Positions 29,266 through 39,000 of a stretch of 64,000 nucleotides of DNA are shown here, one piece after another. The DNA lies in assembly GCA_937864925.1 (NCBI GenBank), contig CALMFH010000254.1, forward strand, positions 1 through 64,000, given 5' to 3'. Position numbers and translations under genes: made by a program. The first letter of the stretch is position 1. Every line of letters begins with the position of its first letter. Origin of the DNA: an uncultured Alphaproteobacteria bacterium (lineage in GTDB: Bacteria > Pseudomonadota > Alphaproteobacteria > Rhizobiales > Ancalomicrobiaceae). The notes beneath the pieces were generated by a model. The model saw nothing but the letters and a program-made list of their open reading frames with translations. It was not told the origin of the DNA and made no database searches.

Positions 29266-29309
29266 CCCCATCGCCCGCGCCTCGGGCCAACCACATCTCG
29301 GGAGTGCGC

Positions 29310-30140
29310 ATGTCGCCCAATTCGGAAGTCGTCGTCGGCAACGTCCGCTTCGCCAACCATCTGCCCTTCGCGCTGATCGCCGGACCCTGCCAGTTGGAGA
29401 GCCGGGCCCACGCGCTGGAGACCGCCGCGGCGCTGAAGGAGATGACCGAAGAGCTCGGCATCGGCCTCGTCTTCAAGACCTCGTTCGACAAGGCCAACCG
29501 CACCTCGGCGTCGGCGGCGCGCGGCGTCGGCCTCGACGCGGCGCTGCCGGTCTTCGCCGAGATCCGCGAGACGTTGGGTCTGCCGGTCCTCACCGACGTC
29601 CACGACGCAGCGCAGTGCACGCCGGTGGCGGAGGCCGTCGACATCCTGCAGATCCCCGCCTTCCTCTGCCGCCAGACCGATCTGCTGCTCGCCGCCGCGG
29701 CGACGGGACGGGTGGTCAACGTCAAGAAGGGCCAGTTCCTCGCGCCCTGGGACATGAAGAACATCGTCACCAAGCTCACCGGTGCCGGCAACCGCAACGT
29801 CCTTCTCACCGAGCGCGGCGTCTCCTTCGGCTACAACACGCTGGTCTCCGACATGCGGTCGCTACCGATCATGGCGGCGACCGGCGCCCCGGTGATCTTC
29901 GACGCCACCCATTCGGTACAGCAGCCGGGCGGGCAGGGGACCTCGTCGGGCGGCGAGCGCCGCTTCGTCGCGACGTTGGCGCGCGCCGCGGTGGCGGTCG
30001 GTGTCGCCGGTCTCTTCATCGAGACCCACGAAGATCCCGATCGCGCGCCCTGTGACGGCCCCAACATGGTGCCCTTGGCCGAGATGCCGGCGCTGCTCGC
30101 CCGCCTCCAGGCCTTCGATCGAATCGCCAAGGCGGGGTGA
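29310..30140 (+). CDS. kdsA: 2-dehydro-3-deoxyphosphooctonate aldolase (KDO-8-P synthase)
   Basis: Condenses PEP with arabinose 5-phosphate to KDO-8-P for lipopolysaccharide inner core. 276 residues from the ATG at 29310 after CGGGAG; a GTG two codons earlier is also possible. Motifs visible: IAGPCQLESR near residue 25, KTSFDKANRTS near residue 55, DVHD, QIPAFLCRQTDLL near residue 115, KKGQFLAPWDM near residue 138 and FDATHSVQQPGG near residue 195. Complete. Normally next to pyrG in this bacterial group. It is convergent with the cinA-type gene 40 bases away. Confidence 0.96.
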   Translation: MSPNSEVVVGNVRFANHLPFALIAGPCQLESRAHALETAAALKEMTEELGIGLVFKTSFDKANRTSASAARGVGLDAALPVFAEIRETLGLPVLTDVHDAAQCTPVAEAVDILQIPAFLCRQTDLLLAAAATGRVVNVKKGQFLAPWDMKNIVTKLTGAGNRNVLLTERGVSFGYNTLVSDMRSLPIMAATGAPVIFDATHSVQQPGGQGTSSGGERRFVATLARAAVAVGVAGLFIETHEDPDRAPCDGPNMVPLAEMPALLARLQAFDRIAKAG

Positions 30141-30180
30141 TTCGGCTCGCGACCGGCCGCGACGACCGAACGCGTCGGTC

Positions 30181-30681
30181 TCAGGCGAGGCCGAGCGCTT
30201 CCTCGAGCAGGGCGAGCGCCTGATCGAGGCTCGCCATGCGCACTCCGTCTCGGCCGAGATCGCCGAAGCGCCGTTCGACGGTGACGATCCCGTTCGGCCG
30301 GCGAGCGAGGCCGAAATGGACGAGGCCGATCGGCTTCACCGCACTGCCGCCGCCGGGTCCGGCGATGCCGGTGACCGATACGGCGATGTCGGCGCGGCTG
30401 CGAGCCAGCGCCCCGCGCGCCATTTCGGCGGCGGTCTCGGCCGATACGGCGCCGAAGCGATCGAGTGTGGTGACGTCGACCCCGAGCATCTCGACCTTGG
30501 CGGCGTCGGAATAGGTGACGAAACCGCGTTCGAGCACCTCGGAGGAACCGGGGACGGCGGTGAGCACACCGGTGATCAGCCCGCCGGTACAGGATTCGGC
30601 GGTGGCGATCATCTGCCGGCTCGCCGTGGCGCATTCGACGAGACGTGTGGCGCGGGCCACGAAAGTGGCGAGTTCGAGCAT
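30181..30681 (-). CDS. CinA C-terminal family amidase (PncC-like)
   Basis: 166 residues corresponding to the stand-alone C-terminal domain of CinA, known in several bacteria as nicotinamide-nucleotide amidase (PncC/YgaD) of the NAD salvage cycle. Signature motifs are ATAESCTGGLITGVLT near residue 27, GGFVTYSD-type RGFVTYSDAAK near residue 53 and VSVTGIAGPGGGSAVKPIGLVHFG near residue 95. The start MLELATFVARATRL at 30681 has family length. It lies 25 bases after ispDF on the same strand, the usual alphaproteobacterial order. Confidence 0.9.
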   Translation of the reverse strand: MLELATFVARATRLVECATASRQMIATAESCTGGLITGVLTAVPGSSEVLERGFVTYSDAAKVEMLGVDVTTLDRFGAVSAETAAEMARGALARSRADIAVSVTGIAGPGGGSAVKPIGLVHFGLARRPNGIVTVERRFGDLGRDGVRMASLDQALALLEEALGLA

Positions 30682-30706
30682 GTTCCCCCCCGGGCTCGTG
30701 GCGGGA

Positions 30707-31915
30707 TCAGTCGAGCGGCAGGCGGATCGTCGCCGCAGCCAGCGCGGCGATCCCCTCCCGACGTCCGACGAACCCGAGCTTCTCGTTGGTCGTGGCTTTG
30801 ATTCCGACCCTATCCACTGGAATTTCGCAGATCTCCGCGACACGGGATCGCATGACTTCCCGGTGTGGGCCGATCTTGGGTGCCTCCGCGACGAGAGAGA
30901 TGTCGACATGGGCGAGCATGCCGCCACGTTCGTGCAACCGCCGGATCGCGTCGCGGACGAAGACGGCGCTGTCGCAGCCGCGCCATCTCACCTCCGACGG
31001 TGGGAAGTGGGCGCCGATGTCGCCGTCGCCGAGGGCGCCGAGGATGGCGTCGGTGAGGGCGTGGAGCGGCACGTCGGCATCGGAATGGCCGGAGAGTTTC
31101 TTCTCGTAGGGAATGGTCACGCCGCACAGGGTGACGTGGTCGCCGGGTTCGAAAGCGTGGACATCGTAGCCGGTTCCGACGCGGATGTCGGCGAGGCGAG
31201 CGAAACGATCGATGGTCATGCGCCTCTCCGCCTCGACGAGGTCCTCGGCCGTGGTGATCTTGAGGTTGCCGCGTTCGCCTTCGACCAGATGAACGGTCAA
31301 GCCGGCCCATTCGGCGACGGCGGCGTCGTCGGTGAAGTCGTCGCGGCCCTCCGCCGCGGCGTGGCCATGGGCGGCGGCGAGAGCGGCGTAGCGGAAGCCC
31401 TGTGGCGTCTGCGCCGCCCACATGCCGTCGCGCGGCACGGTGCCGACCACCCGGTCGCCGGCGTCGGCCTTCTTCAGCGTGTCGACGACGCGGACCGCCA
31501 CCAACGCCGCATCCGCCGTCGCGAGAGTGGCGAGGGTGCGATCGAGAATCGCGGCGGAGAGGAAGGGACGGGCGGCATCGTGGACGAGGACGAGGTCGGG
31601 GGCGTCGACGGCGAGTGCCGCCAGTCCCGCCCGCACCGAGGCCTGGCGCGTCGCGCCACCGACGACCGGTGCGGCGAGACGCGGATCACCGGCGAAGCCG
31701 GCGACGGCCTCCTCGTAGAGGGCGCGATGGTCGGGATGGACGACCGTCACCACCCGGCCGATGCGGGGGTGGTCGAGGAAGGCGGCGAGGGTGTGGGCGA
31801 GCACTGTGCGGTCGGCGATGACCCGGTACTGCTTGGGCAGGCCGTCGGCGCCCGCCGCCCGCGTTCCCGTTCCTCCGGCCACCACCACGGCGGCGACCCT
31901 GTCGCTCGTCTGCAC
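30707..31915 (-). CDS. ispDF: Bifunctional IspD/IspF enzyme
   Basis: Fusion of MEP cytidylyltransferase (IspD) and MEcPP synthase (IspF) in isoprenoid synthesis. 402 residues from a GTG at 31915 with a near-perfect AGGAGG six bases upstream; an ATG at 31978 would add 21 residues but has no ribosome site. The IspD half (residues 1-225) shows VVVAGGTGTR, LPKQYR, VHDAARPF and the TPQGFRY region. The IspF half (about 240-402) shows IRVGTGYDVHAF, LSGHSDADVPLHALTDAILGA, IGAHFPP and KATTNEKLGF. The fusion is typical of alpha- and epsilonproteobacteria. Confidence 0.96.
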   Translation of the reverse strand: MQTSDRVAAVVVAGGTGTRAAGADGLPKQYRVIADRTVLAHTLAAFLDHPRIGRVVTVVHPDHRALYEEAVAGFAGDPRLAAPVVGGATRQASVRAGLAALAVDAPDLVLVHDAARPFLSAAILDRTLATLATADAALVAVRVVDTLKKADAGDRVVGTVPRDGMWAAQTPQGFRYAALAAAHGHAAAEGRDDFTDDAAVAEWAGLTVHLVEGERGNLKITTAEDLVEAERRMTIDRFARLADIRVGTGYDVHAFEPGDHVTLCGVTIPYEKKLSGHSDADVPLHALTDAILGALGDGDIGAHFPPSEVRWRGCDSAVFVRDAIRRLHERGGMLAHVDISLVAEAPKIGPHREVMRSRVAEICEIPVDRVGIKATTNEKLGFVGRREGIAALAAATIRLPLD

Positions 31916-32003
31916 GCCCGTCCTCCTCCGCCGTCCGCACGGGCCGATCGCACTCCTCGGGCGCTGCTCGAGAGACATGCAGAGGAGGGCGTCGACATCC
32001 GTC

Positions 32004-32033
32004 GAGATACACCATATCCGGCGTCGTCACCAA
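32004..32033 (-). promoter_or_regulatory. Candidate promoter of ispDF-cinA
   Basis: TTGGTG (32028-32033) and TATCTC (32004-32009) on the minus strand are 18 bases apart, in the 203-base region divergent from dusB. Modest consensus match. Confidence 0.33.
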
Positions 32034-32062
32034 AGGGTCGCAGGGAAAGTCTCGAAGTGCGC

Positions 32063-32094
32063 TTGCCCTCGAGCAAAAATCTGCCAAATATATA
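32063..32094 (+). promoter_or_regulatory. Candidate promoter of the dusB-ntrBC operon
   Basis: TTGCCC at 32063-32068 is followed by the most AT-rich run of the region (32086-32094, AAATATATA), which offers a -10 at a spacing of 17 to 20 bases. The start would be about 20 bases before dusB. The run also contains TATATA, so the exact hexamer is unclear. Confidence 0.4.
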
Positions 32095-32118
32095 GACACC
32101 TCAAGAGCTGCACATCGA

Positions 32119-33189
32119 ATGAGCATCGAAACTGTCCCGCCACTCTCCCCGCCGCCGACCGACCTCGTCCGAGAGATTCGCCTCGGTCAGGTGGTGCTTC
32201 GCCGACCGGTGATGTTGGCGCCGATGTCGGGGATCACCGATCTGCCCTTTCGCCGCCTCGCCCTGCGTTTCGGCTGTGATCTGGTGGTGACCGAGATGGT
32301 CGCTTCCGATGCGTTGGCGGTCGGCGACGTCGACGCCACGGTACGTCTGGCCGGGGAGGGGGTGGCGACCCACGTGGTGCAGATCGCCGGTCGCGAGGCG
32401 TCGTCGACGGCGCGTGCCGCGGCCCAGGCGGTCGATGCCGGGGCCGACGTCATCGACCTCAACATGGGCTGTCCGGCCAAACGCGTCGTTCACGGCTGGT
32501 CAGGTGCGGCCCTGATGAAGGATCTCGACCAGGCGATCGAACTCGTGCGGGCGGTCAGGGCCGCGGTCGCGGTGCCGGTCACGGTGAAGATGCGGCTCGG
32601 CTGGGATCGCGCCTCGCTGAACGCGCCGGAACTCGCCCGACGTGCCGAGAGTGAAGGTGTCGATCTGGTCACCGTCCACGGCCGTACCCGCGATCAGTTC
32701 TACGACGGCGCCGCCGACTGGGGCGCCGTCCGGGCGGTGCGCGCGGCGATCTCGATCCCGCTCGTCGTCAACGGCGACATCGCCTCGCTCGACGATGCGG
32801 AGGTGGCGCTCGCCGCCTCCGGGGCCGATGCGGTGATGGTCGGGCGCGGCGCCTGCGGCCGGCCGTGGTTGCCGGGGCAGGTCTCCGCCGGGCTCGCCGG
32901 GCGCGAGGGCCTCGCCCCGCCGCAGGGCGACGATCTCGCCGATCTCGTCTCCGACCACTACGAAGCGATGCTCGTCCACCACGGCCGCGCCGTCGGCCTC
33001 AAGGCGGCGCGCAAGCATCTCGACTGGTACCTCGAGGCGGCGGTCACCGAACCGGGTCGGGCCGTGACCAAGGGACGGCCGTCGTCGCATCCGCTGCGTG
33101 CCCGCCTCCTCGGCTCGACCGATCCGGCCGAGGTGCTCCGTACCATCCGCACGATCTTCACCTCGGACCTCGAAAGGAGGGCCGCATGA
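32119..33189 (+). CDS. dusB: tRNA-dihydrouridine synthase B (NifR3)
   Basis: FMN-dependent enzyme reducing specific uridines of tRNA to dihydrouridine. 356 residues. The N-terminal TIM barrel opens with [18 protein letters not shown]; the catalytic cysteine is in [11 protein letters not shown] near residue 117; FMN and tRNA contacts include [20 protein letters not shown] and NGDI. The C-terminal helical domain is complete. It overlaps ntrB by four bases (ATGA). The dusB(nifR3)-ntrB-ntrC order is the classic alphaproteobacterial nitrogen-regulation operon. Confidence 0.96.
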   Translation: MSIETVPPLSPPPTDLVREIRLGQVVLRRPVMLAPMSGITDLPFRRLALRFGCDLVVTEMVASDALAVGDVDATVRLAGEGVATHVVQIAGREASSTARAAAQAVDAGADVIDLNMGCPAKRVVHGWSGAALMKDLDQAIELVRAVRAAVAVPVTVKMRLGWDRASLNAPELARRAESEGVDLVTVHGRTRDQFYDGAADWGAVRAVRAAISIPLVVNGDIASLDDAEVALAASGADAVMVGRGACGRPWLPGQVSAGLAGREGLAPPQGDDLADLVSDHYEAMLVHHGRAVGLKAARKHLDWYLEAAVTEPGRAVTKGRPSSHPLRARLLGSTDPAEVLRTIRTIFTSDLERRAA

Positions 33190-34325
33190 GCGCCGGTCAG
33201 CCCCGCTCCCTCTCGGCCGCCGCGCCACCGGACCTGACCGCGGCGACCATGCTCAACGCGTTGCCGCATCCGGTGATCACCGTCGCCGCCGACGGCATGA
33301 TCCTCGGCGGCAACGATGCGGCCGAGCATTTCTTCCAGGCGTCGATCCCGTTCATGCGGCGCCACCAACTCTCCTATTTCATCCCCTTCGGCTCGCCGTT
33401 GCTCGAACTCATCGCCCAGGTGCGTGAACGCGGTGCGCCGGTCTCGGAGTACCGGGTCGACCTCGAGAGCCCACGCCTGCCGGGGGAGAAGCTGGTCGAC
33501 ATCTATGCGGCTCCGCTGATCGAGCGGCCGGATTGCGTCGTGGTGATGCTCCAGGAGCGCTCGATGGCCGACAAGATCGACCGTCAGCTCACCCATCGCG
33601 GCGCGGCACGCACCGTCTCGGGGTTGGCCGCCATGCTCGCCCACGAGATCAAGAACCCGCTCTCCGGCATCCGTGGCGCGGCGCAGCTGCTGGAACAGTC
33701 GGCCTCCGACGACGACCGGGCGCTGACCCGCCTGATCACCGACGAGGCCGACCGCATCGTCAAGTTGGTCGACCGAATGGAGGTGTTCTCGGACGAGCGG
33801 CCGGTGGAGCGGGCGGCGGTCAACATCCACACCGTCCTCGATCACGTGAAGCGGCTCGCCCAGTCCGGGTTCGGCCGCAACATCCGTATCGTCGAAGAGT
33901 ACGACCCGTCGCTGCCCTCGGTTCTCGCCAACCGCGATCAACTGGTCCAGGTCTTCCTCAATCTGGTGAAGAACGCCTGCGAAGCGATCGGCGATGCCGG
34001 CGACGGCGAGATCGTGCTCACCACCGCTTACCGGCCGGGCGTGCGCCTGTCGGTGCCGGGGTCCAAGGACAAGGTGACCCTGCCGCTCGAGTTCTGCGTC
34101 AAGGACAACGGCCCCGGCGTACCGTCCGATCTGATCGAACATCTCTTCGATCCGTTCGTCACCACCAAGACCAACGGCTCCGGCCTCGGGCTCGCGCTCG
34201 TCGCCAAGATCATCCGCGACCACGGCGGCGTGGTCGAATGCGAATCCCAACCCCGACGGACCGTCTTCCGCATCCTGATGCCGGCCTATGCCGGCAAGGA
34301 CGAGAAGCCGCGGTTCGGATTCTGA
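33186..34325 (+). CDS. ntrB: Nitrogen regulation sensor kinase/phosphatase NtrB (GlnL)
   Basis: Cytoplasmic histidine kinase that phosphorylates or dephosphorylates NtrC under PII control in response to nitrogen. 379 residues. A PAS domain (about residues 20-125) precedes the H-box [20 protein letters not shown] with His153. The ATPase domain shows the N-box [35 protein letters not shown]. There are no membrane segments, as expected. Start ATG overlaps the dusB stop. ntrC follows 20 bases downstream. Confidence 0.96.
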   Translation: MSAGQPRSLSAAAPPDLTAATMLNALPHPVITVAADGMILGGNDAAEHFFQASIPFMRRHQLSYFIPFGSPLLELIAQVRERGAPVSEYRVDLESPRLPGEKLVDIYAAPLIERPDCVVVMLQERSMADKIDRQLTHRGAARTVSGLAAMLAHEIKNPLSGIRGAAQLLEQSASDDDRALTRLITDEADRIVKLVDRMEVFSDERPVERAAVNIHTVLDHVKRLAQSGFGRNIRIVEEYDPSLPSVLANRDQLVQVFLNLVKNACEAIGDAGDGEIVLTTAYRPGVRLSVPGSKDKVTLPLEFCVKDNGPGVPSDLIEHLFDPFVTTKTNGSGLGLALVAKIIRDHGGVVECESQPRRTVFRILMPAYAGKDEKPRFGF

Positions 34326-34345
34326 CATCGACGAGGACACCGACC

Positions 34346-35788
34346 ATGCCCACCGGCAACATTCTCGTCGCGGACGACGATGCCGCCATCCGCACGGTGC
34401 TCAATCAGGCGCTTTCGCGTGCCGGTTACGAGGTGCGTCTCACCTCCAACGCCGCCACGCTGTGGCGTTGGGTGGCGCAAGGCGAGGGAGATCTGGTCAT
34501 CACCGACGTGGTGATGCCGGACGAGAACGCCTTCGACCTGCTTCCCCGCATCAAGAAGCTCCGGCCGGACCTGCCGGTCATCGTCATGAGCGCGCAGAAC
34601 ACCTTCATGACGGCGATTCGGGCGTCCGAGCGCGGCGCCTACGAGTACCTGCCGAAGCCCTTCGACCTGAAGGAGCTGATCGCCATCGTCGGACGGGCAT
34701 TGGCCGAGCCGAAGCAGAAGCGTGAGCCCGACCGGGCCGATCAGGACGGCGATGCCATCCCGCTGGTCGGCCGGTCGCCGGCGATGCAGGACATCTATCG
34801 GGTGCTGGCGCGTCTGATGCAGACCGACCTCACGGTGATGATCACCGGCGAGAGCGGCACCGGCAAGGAACTCGTCGCCCGCGCCCTGCACGACTACGGC
34901 AAGCGTCGCTCCGGGCCCTTCGTCGCCATCAACATGGCGGCGATCCCGCGCGACCTGATCGAATCGGAACTCTTCGGTCACGAGAAGGGCGCCTTCACCG
35001 GGGCGGCGTCACGCTCGGCCGGTCGCTTCGAGCAGGCGGAGGGCGGTACCCTCTTCCTCGACGAGATCGGCGACATGCCGATGGATGCCCAGACGCGGCT
35101 GCTGCGCGTTCTGCAGCAGGGCGAATACACCACCGTCGGCGGGCGAACCCCGATCAAGACCGACGTCAGGATCATCGCCGCCACCAACAAGGACCTGCGG
35201 CAGCTGATCAACCAGGGTCTGTTCCGAGAGGACCTCTATTTCCGCCTCAACGTCGTGCCGATCCGGCTTCCCCCCTTGCGCGAGCGCTCGGAGGACATCG
35301 GCGATCTCGTCCGGCACTTCTTCACGCTGGCCGAGAAGGAAGGCCTGCCGGCGAAACAGATCGAAACGGCGGCGTTGGAACGGCTGCGGCGCTATCGCTG
35401 GCCCGGCAACATTCGCGAGCTCGAGAACCTGATCCGGCGTCTCGCGGCGCTCTATCCGCAGGACGTGATCACCGCCTCGGTGATCGAGTCGGAACTGGCG
35501 CAGCCGGTGCTCGCACCGCCGCCGGAGGAAAAGGCCGGCGAGGACGGCCTGTCGGTATCGGTGGAGAAGCACCTCGCCACCTATTTCGACGGCTTCGGCG
35601 ACCACTTGCCGCCGCCCGGGCTCTATCACCGTATCCTGCGCGAGGTCGAATATCCGCTGATCTCGGCGGCGTTGGCGGCGACCCGGGGCAACCAGATCAA
35701 GGCGGCCGAACTGCTCGGGGTCAACCGCAACACGCTGAGGAAGAAGATCCGCGATCTCGACGTCCAGGTGATCCGTTCGTCGCGGTGA
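34346..35788 (+). CDS. ntrC: Nitrogen regulation response regulator NtrC (GlnG)
   Basis: Sigma-54-dependent activator of nitrogen-assimilation genes. 480 residues from [12 protein letters not shown] with a GAGGA Shine-Dalgarno; the frame is open upstream through ntrB but is not family sequence. The receiver domain has phospho-acceptor Asp54. The AAA+ domain has Walker A GESGTGKE, an intact sigma-54-contacting GAFTGA loop ([12 protein letters not shown]) and Walker [13 protein letters not shown]. The C-terminal Fis-type helix-turn-helix ends [17 protein letters not shown] fully functional activator by motif. Confidence 0.97.
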   Translation: MPTGNILVADDDAAIRTVLNQALSRAGYEVRLTSNAATLWRWVAQGEGDLVITDVVMPDENAFDLLPRIKKLRPDLPVIVMSAQNTFMTAIRASERGAYEYLPKPFDLKELIAIVGRALAEPKQKREPDRADQDGDAIPLVGRSPAMQDIYRVLARLMQTDLTVMITGESGTGKELVARALHDYGKRRSGPFVAINMAAIPRDLIESELFGHEKGAFTGAASRSAGRFEQAEGGTLFLDEIGDMPMDAQTRLLRVLQQGEYTTVGGRTPIKTDVRIIAATNKDLRQLINQGLFREDLYFRLNVVPIRLPPLRERSEDIGDLVRHFFTLAEKEGLPAKQIETAALERLRRYRWPGNIRELENLIRRLAALYPQDVITASVIESELAQPVLAPPPEEKAGEDGLSVSVEKHLATYFDGFGDHLPPPGLYHRILREVEYPLISAALAATRGNQIKAAELLGVNRNTLRKKIRDLDVQVIRSSR

Positions 35789-35817
35789 AGCGATCGGAAC
35801 GACCGAGGAGACCGGCG

Positions 35818-36447
35818 ATGTCGCTCACCCTCTTCCTCACCGCGGTCTTCGCAGGGGTCGTCTACGTCGTCACCCCCGGCCCGGCGACGCTCGCCGTCCT
35901 CGGCATCACCGCCACCCACGGACGGGGGCACGGGCTCGCCTTCTTCCTCGGTCACGGCGTCGGCGATCTCACCTGGTCGGCGCTGGCGCTCGCCGCGCTT
36001 CTCGGGGCGAGCCGGCTCGGACCCGACCTCTTCCGGATGCTCGGGCTCGTCTGCGGCCTCTATCTCGTCTGGCTCGGTCTCCGGGCGGCAGCGAGCCGCA
36101 GTGACAGCACCGCGCCCTCGATCGGGGCGACGGCGCCGATCCGAACCGGCATGATCTTCGGGTTGACCAATCCCAAGGCCTATCCCTTTTCCCTGGCCAT
36201 GTACGGCGCGCTCTCCGTCGGCATCGGCCCGAGCCTCGACCTCGCGGAGGCCGGCGGGCTCTTTCTCGCCACGACGTTCGGTATGATGATCGGCGATGTG
36301 GTCACCGTCGGCTGGGCCGGGCTTCCGGCGGTCGGACGGCTCTTCCTGCGCTTCCGCACCCCGATCTCGCGCGCCATCGGCCTGCTCTTCGTCGCCTTCG
36401 GGGCCAAGACCGCCTGGGACGCGGTCGCCGGCGGGACACGCGGCTGA
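35818..36447 (+). CDS. LysE/RhtB family amino-acid exporter
   Basis: 209 residues from an ATG with a GAGGAG Shine-Dalgarno; a GTG at 35785 overlapping the ntrC stop would add 11 charged residues. About six hydrophobic segments in the LysE layout; motifs VTPGPATLAVLGIT and HGVGDLTWSALALAALLGAS near the N-terminus, LVWLGLRAA, and GLTNPKAYPFSLAMYGA in the middle. Exports an amino acid or derivative, substrate unknown. It is wedged between ntrC and ntrY, which are usually adjacent, so it may be co-regulated with nitrogen control. Confidence 0.87.
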   Translation: MSLTLFLTAVFAGVVYVVTPGPATLAVLGITATHGRGHGLAFFLGHGVGDLTWSALALAALLGASRLGPDLFRMLGLVCGLYLVWLGLRAAASRSDSTAPSIGATAPIRTGMIFGLTNPKAYPFSLAMYGALSVGIGPSLDLAEAGGLFLATTFGMMIGDVVTVGWAGLPAVGRLFLRFRTPISRAIGLLFVAFGAKTAWDAVAGGTRG

Positions 36448-36485
36448 CGCCCGTTTCCGGAGGATCGATCGGTCACCACGTCACG

Positions 36486-38996
36486 GTGTTCCTCTTGTCG
36501 GGAGCCGATCGGCTGTGGTTCTCTCGCCACACTGCCGCAAATCGGCAACAATTCGGGTCGAGAGATCGGCATCTTCGATTCCCACCGGCCGAACCGAACC
36601 GGCGGGAAGTCGAGTTCAGCCGGCGACGACGGGGGCAGATCCTGGATTCCCAACCGATCCTGACCATTCCGAAGAACGCGCTGGCACCGGTCGGTGACGC
36701 GACGCGGCGCATCCGCAAGATCGGCCTCGTGCTCACCATCCTGGCGCTGGTCACGGTCGCGGTCAGCTTCGCCATTCTGACCGGCATGACGCGTATCATC
36801 CCGACCAACGCGGTGCTCGGCGTCACTCTGACGGTCAATCTGGCGCTGCTCGCCGGCCTCGTCGGCCTCATCGCCTGGGAGCTGCTCACCCTGTGGCTCG
36901 CCTGGCGCGCCGGGCGGGCGGCGGCGCGCCTGCATCTGAGAGTGATCGGCGCTTTCTCGGCGGTCGCCGCCGCGCCGGCGCTGATCGTCGCCATCCTCGC
37001 TTCGGTCACCCTCGATCGCGGTCTCGACCGGTGGTTCGAGGATCGCACCCGCACCATCGTCAATGCCGCCGCCGGGGTCGGTGAGGCCTACATCCGTGAG
37101 CACGGTCGCGCCATCCGCGCCGAAGTGATCGGGCTGGCCGCCGACGTCGACCGGGCGAAGGACCTTTTCGAGTTCGAGCCGGACCGCTTCGACAGCTTCC
37201 TCGAGACCCAGGCGCAACTGCGTGTGTTGCCGGCCATCTTCCTGCTCAAGGCGGACGGGTCGGTGATGACGCGCACCCTGCTCGATCCGAACTGGACCGA
37301 GCTGCAGATGCCGCCGCCGGAAGCGTTCCCGGAGGCCGAGGGGGGCGAGCCGGTGGTGCTCACGCCGGGGCGGACCAATCAGGTCGGCGTGATCGTCAAA
37401 CTGCAGTCGCTGGAGGATCTCTTCCTCTACGTCACCCGGCCGCTCGAGCCGCAGGTGCTGGAGCCGTTGCGGCTCGCCAACGCGGCGGCGGAGGAATATC
37501 GCCAGCTCGATCAGTCGCGTTTCGGGGCGCAGCTCGCCTTCGGCCTGATCTTCGTCGGTGTGTCGCTGATCTTCCTGTTGGCGGCGATCTGGATCGGCAT
37601 CGGCTTCGCCAATCGGCTGGTTTCGCCGATCCGGCGGCTGATCCTCGCCGCCGACTACGTCTCCAAGGGCCATCTCGCGGTGCAGGTGCCGGTCCGGCGC
37701 AAGGAGGGCGATCTCGCCCACCTCGCCGAGACCTTCAACACCATGACCAACGAGCTCCGGGCGCAGCGCGCCGAATTGATCGCCGCCAAGGACCAGATCG
37801 ACCGGCGCCGGCGCTTCACCGAGGCGGTGCTGGCGGGGGTGACGGCTGGCGTCGTCGGCGTCGACGGGGCGGGGCGGATCACCCTCGCCAACCGTTCGGC
37901 GACGGCGTTGCTCGACGAGGCGGAGACCGAGATCGTCGGTCGGCTGGTGTTCGAGGTCGCCCCAGAACTCGGCGCCATCCTGGAGGCGGCGCTCTGCGAC
38001 GCTTCGGGTCGGCCGCAACAGACGCAGATCACCCTGAAGCGGGGAGGGCGCGAGCGTACCCTCACGGTTCGTCTGACTTCCGAGACCTCGGATGCGGTCG
38101 GTCGCGGTTTCGTCGTCACCCTCGACGACATCACCGATCTCGTCACCGCGCAGCGTTCCTCCGCCTGGGCCGACGTCGCCCGGCGAATCGCCCACGAGAT
38201 CAAGAACCCGTTGACCCCGATCCAGCTTTCGGCCGAACGGCTGAAGCGTCGCTACGGCAAGAAGATCGAGGACGACCGCCAGGTCTTCGACCAGTGCATC
38301 GATACCATCGTCCGCCAGGTCGGCGACATCGAGCGGATGGTCAACGAGTTCTCCTCCTTCGCGCGGATGCCGAAGCCGCAGATCGCACGCGCCGACGTGG
38401 TCGACGCGGTGCGCGAGGCGGTGTTCCTGCAATCCGTGGCCAAGCCCGAGATCGATTTCCGCACCCATCTGCCGGACCAGCCGATCTTCGGCCGGTTCGA
38501 TCATCGCCTGCTTCTCCAGGCCTTCACCAACATCGTCAAGAATGCCGCCGAGGCGGTCGAGGCGGTGCCGGAGGAGGTGATGGGCGACGACAAGGGGACG
38601 ATCGACGTCGCCATCACCCAGGAGGGCGGTCTGGTCACCGTGGCGGTCGTCGACAACGGCATCGGGCTGCCCTCGGCCAACCGCCACCGGCTGCTCGAAC
38701 CCTACGTGACCACCCGCGAGAAGGGCACCGGCCTCGGTCTCGCCATCGTCCGCAAGATCCTCGAGGACCACGGCGGGCGGATCGAACTGCTCGACGCGCC
38801 GGCCGTCGTCATCGGCGGTCGCGGCACGCTGGTGCGGATGACCCTGCCGGCGGCGGGCGTCGAGGAGGCCCCGCCGGCCGAGCCGCACCCGACACTTTTC
38901 ACGGCCGAGGCGGCATTGCCGCCCCCGGCCGCATCGGCGACCACCGCGACGAGCGGCGACGCCCCGAACCCGTCCCTGGAACAGAGCGAAGCGTGA
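36486..38996 (+). CDS. ntrY: Nitrogen regulation sensor kinase NtrY
   Basis: Membrane histidine kinase of the NtrYX system linked to nitrogen, redox and envelope responses. 836 residues as drawn from a GTG at 36486; the first roughly 55 residues are rich in Arg and not family-like, so the true start may lie downstream at a non-ATG codon. Transmembrane helices lie at about residues 78-100, 107-130 and 155-178, then a periplasmic sensor stretch, a helix near 360-382, HAMP (about 383-435), PAS (about 450-550), H-box [21 protein letters not shown] near residue 570, and the ATPase region DNGIGLP / PYVTTREKGTGLGLAIVRKI. Its stop is 4 bases before ntrX. Confidence 0.94.
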   Translation: MFLLSGADRLWFSRHTAANRQQFGSRDRHLRFPPAEPNRREVEFSRRRRGQILDSQPILTIPKNALAPVGDATRRIRKIGLVLTILALVTVAVSFAILTGMTRIIPTNAVLGVTLTVNLALLAGLVGLIAWELLTLWLAWRAGRAAARLHLRVIGAFSAVAAAPALIVAILASVTLDRGLDRWFEDRTRTIVNAAAGVGEAYIREHGRAIRAEVIGLAADVDRAKDLFEFEPDRFDSFLETQAQLRVLPAIFLLKADGSVMTRTLLDPNWTELQMPPPEAFPEAEGGEPVVLTPGRTNQVGVIVKLQSLEDLFLYVTRPLEPQVLEPLRLANAAAEEYRQLDQSRFGAQLAFGLIFVGVSLIFLLAAIWIGIGFANRLVSPIRRLILAADYVSKGHLAVQVPVRRKEGDLAHLAETFNTMTNELRAQRAELIAAKDQIDRRRRFTEAVLAGVTAGVVGVDGAGRITLANRSATALLDEAETEIVGRLVFEVAPELGAILEAALCDASGRPQQTQITLKRGGRERTLTVRLTSETSDAVGRGFVVTLDDITDLVTAQRSSAWADVARRIAHEIKNPLTPIQLSAERLKRRYGKKIEDDRQVFDQCIDTIVRQVGDIERMVNEFSSFARMPKPQIARADVVDAVREAVFLQSVAKPEIDFRTHLPDQPIFGRFDHRLLLQAFTNIVKNAAEAVEAVPEEVMGDDKGTIDVAITQEGGLVTVAVVDNGIGLPSANRHRLLEPYVTTREKGTGLGLAIVRKILEDHGGRIELLDAPAVVIGGRGTLVRMTLPAAGVEEAPPAEPHPTLFTAEAALPPPAASATTATSGDAPNPSLEQSEA

Positions 38997-39000
38997 CATC

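Noticed and set aside
36486-36650. Possible separate small ORF at the beginning of ntrY
   Set aside because: It is in frame with ntrY and has no stop; more likely an over-long N-terminus caused by an uncertain start codon.
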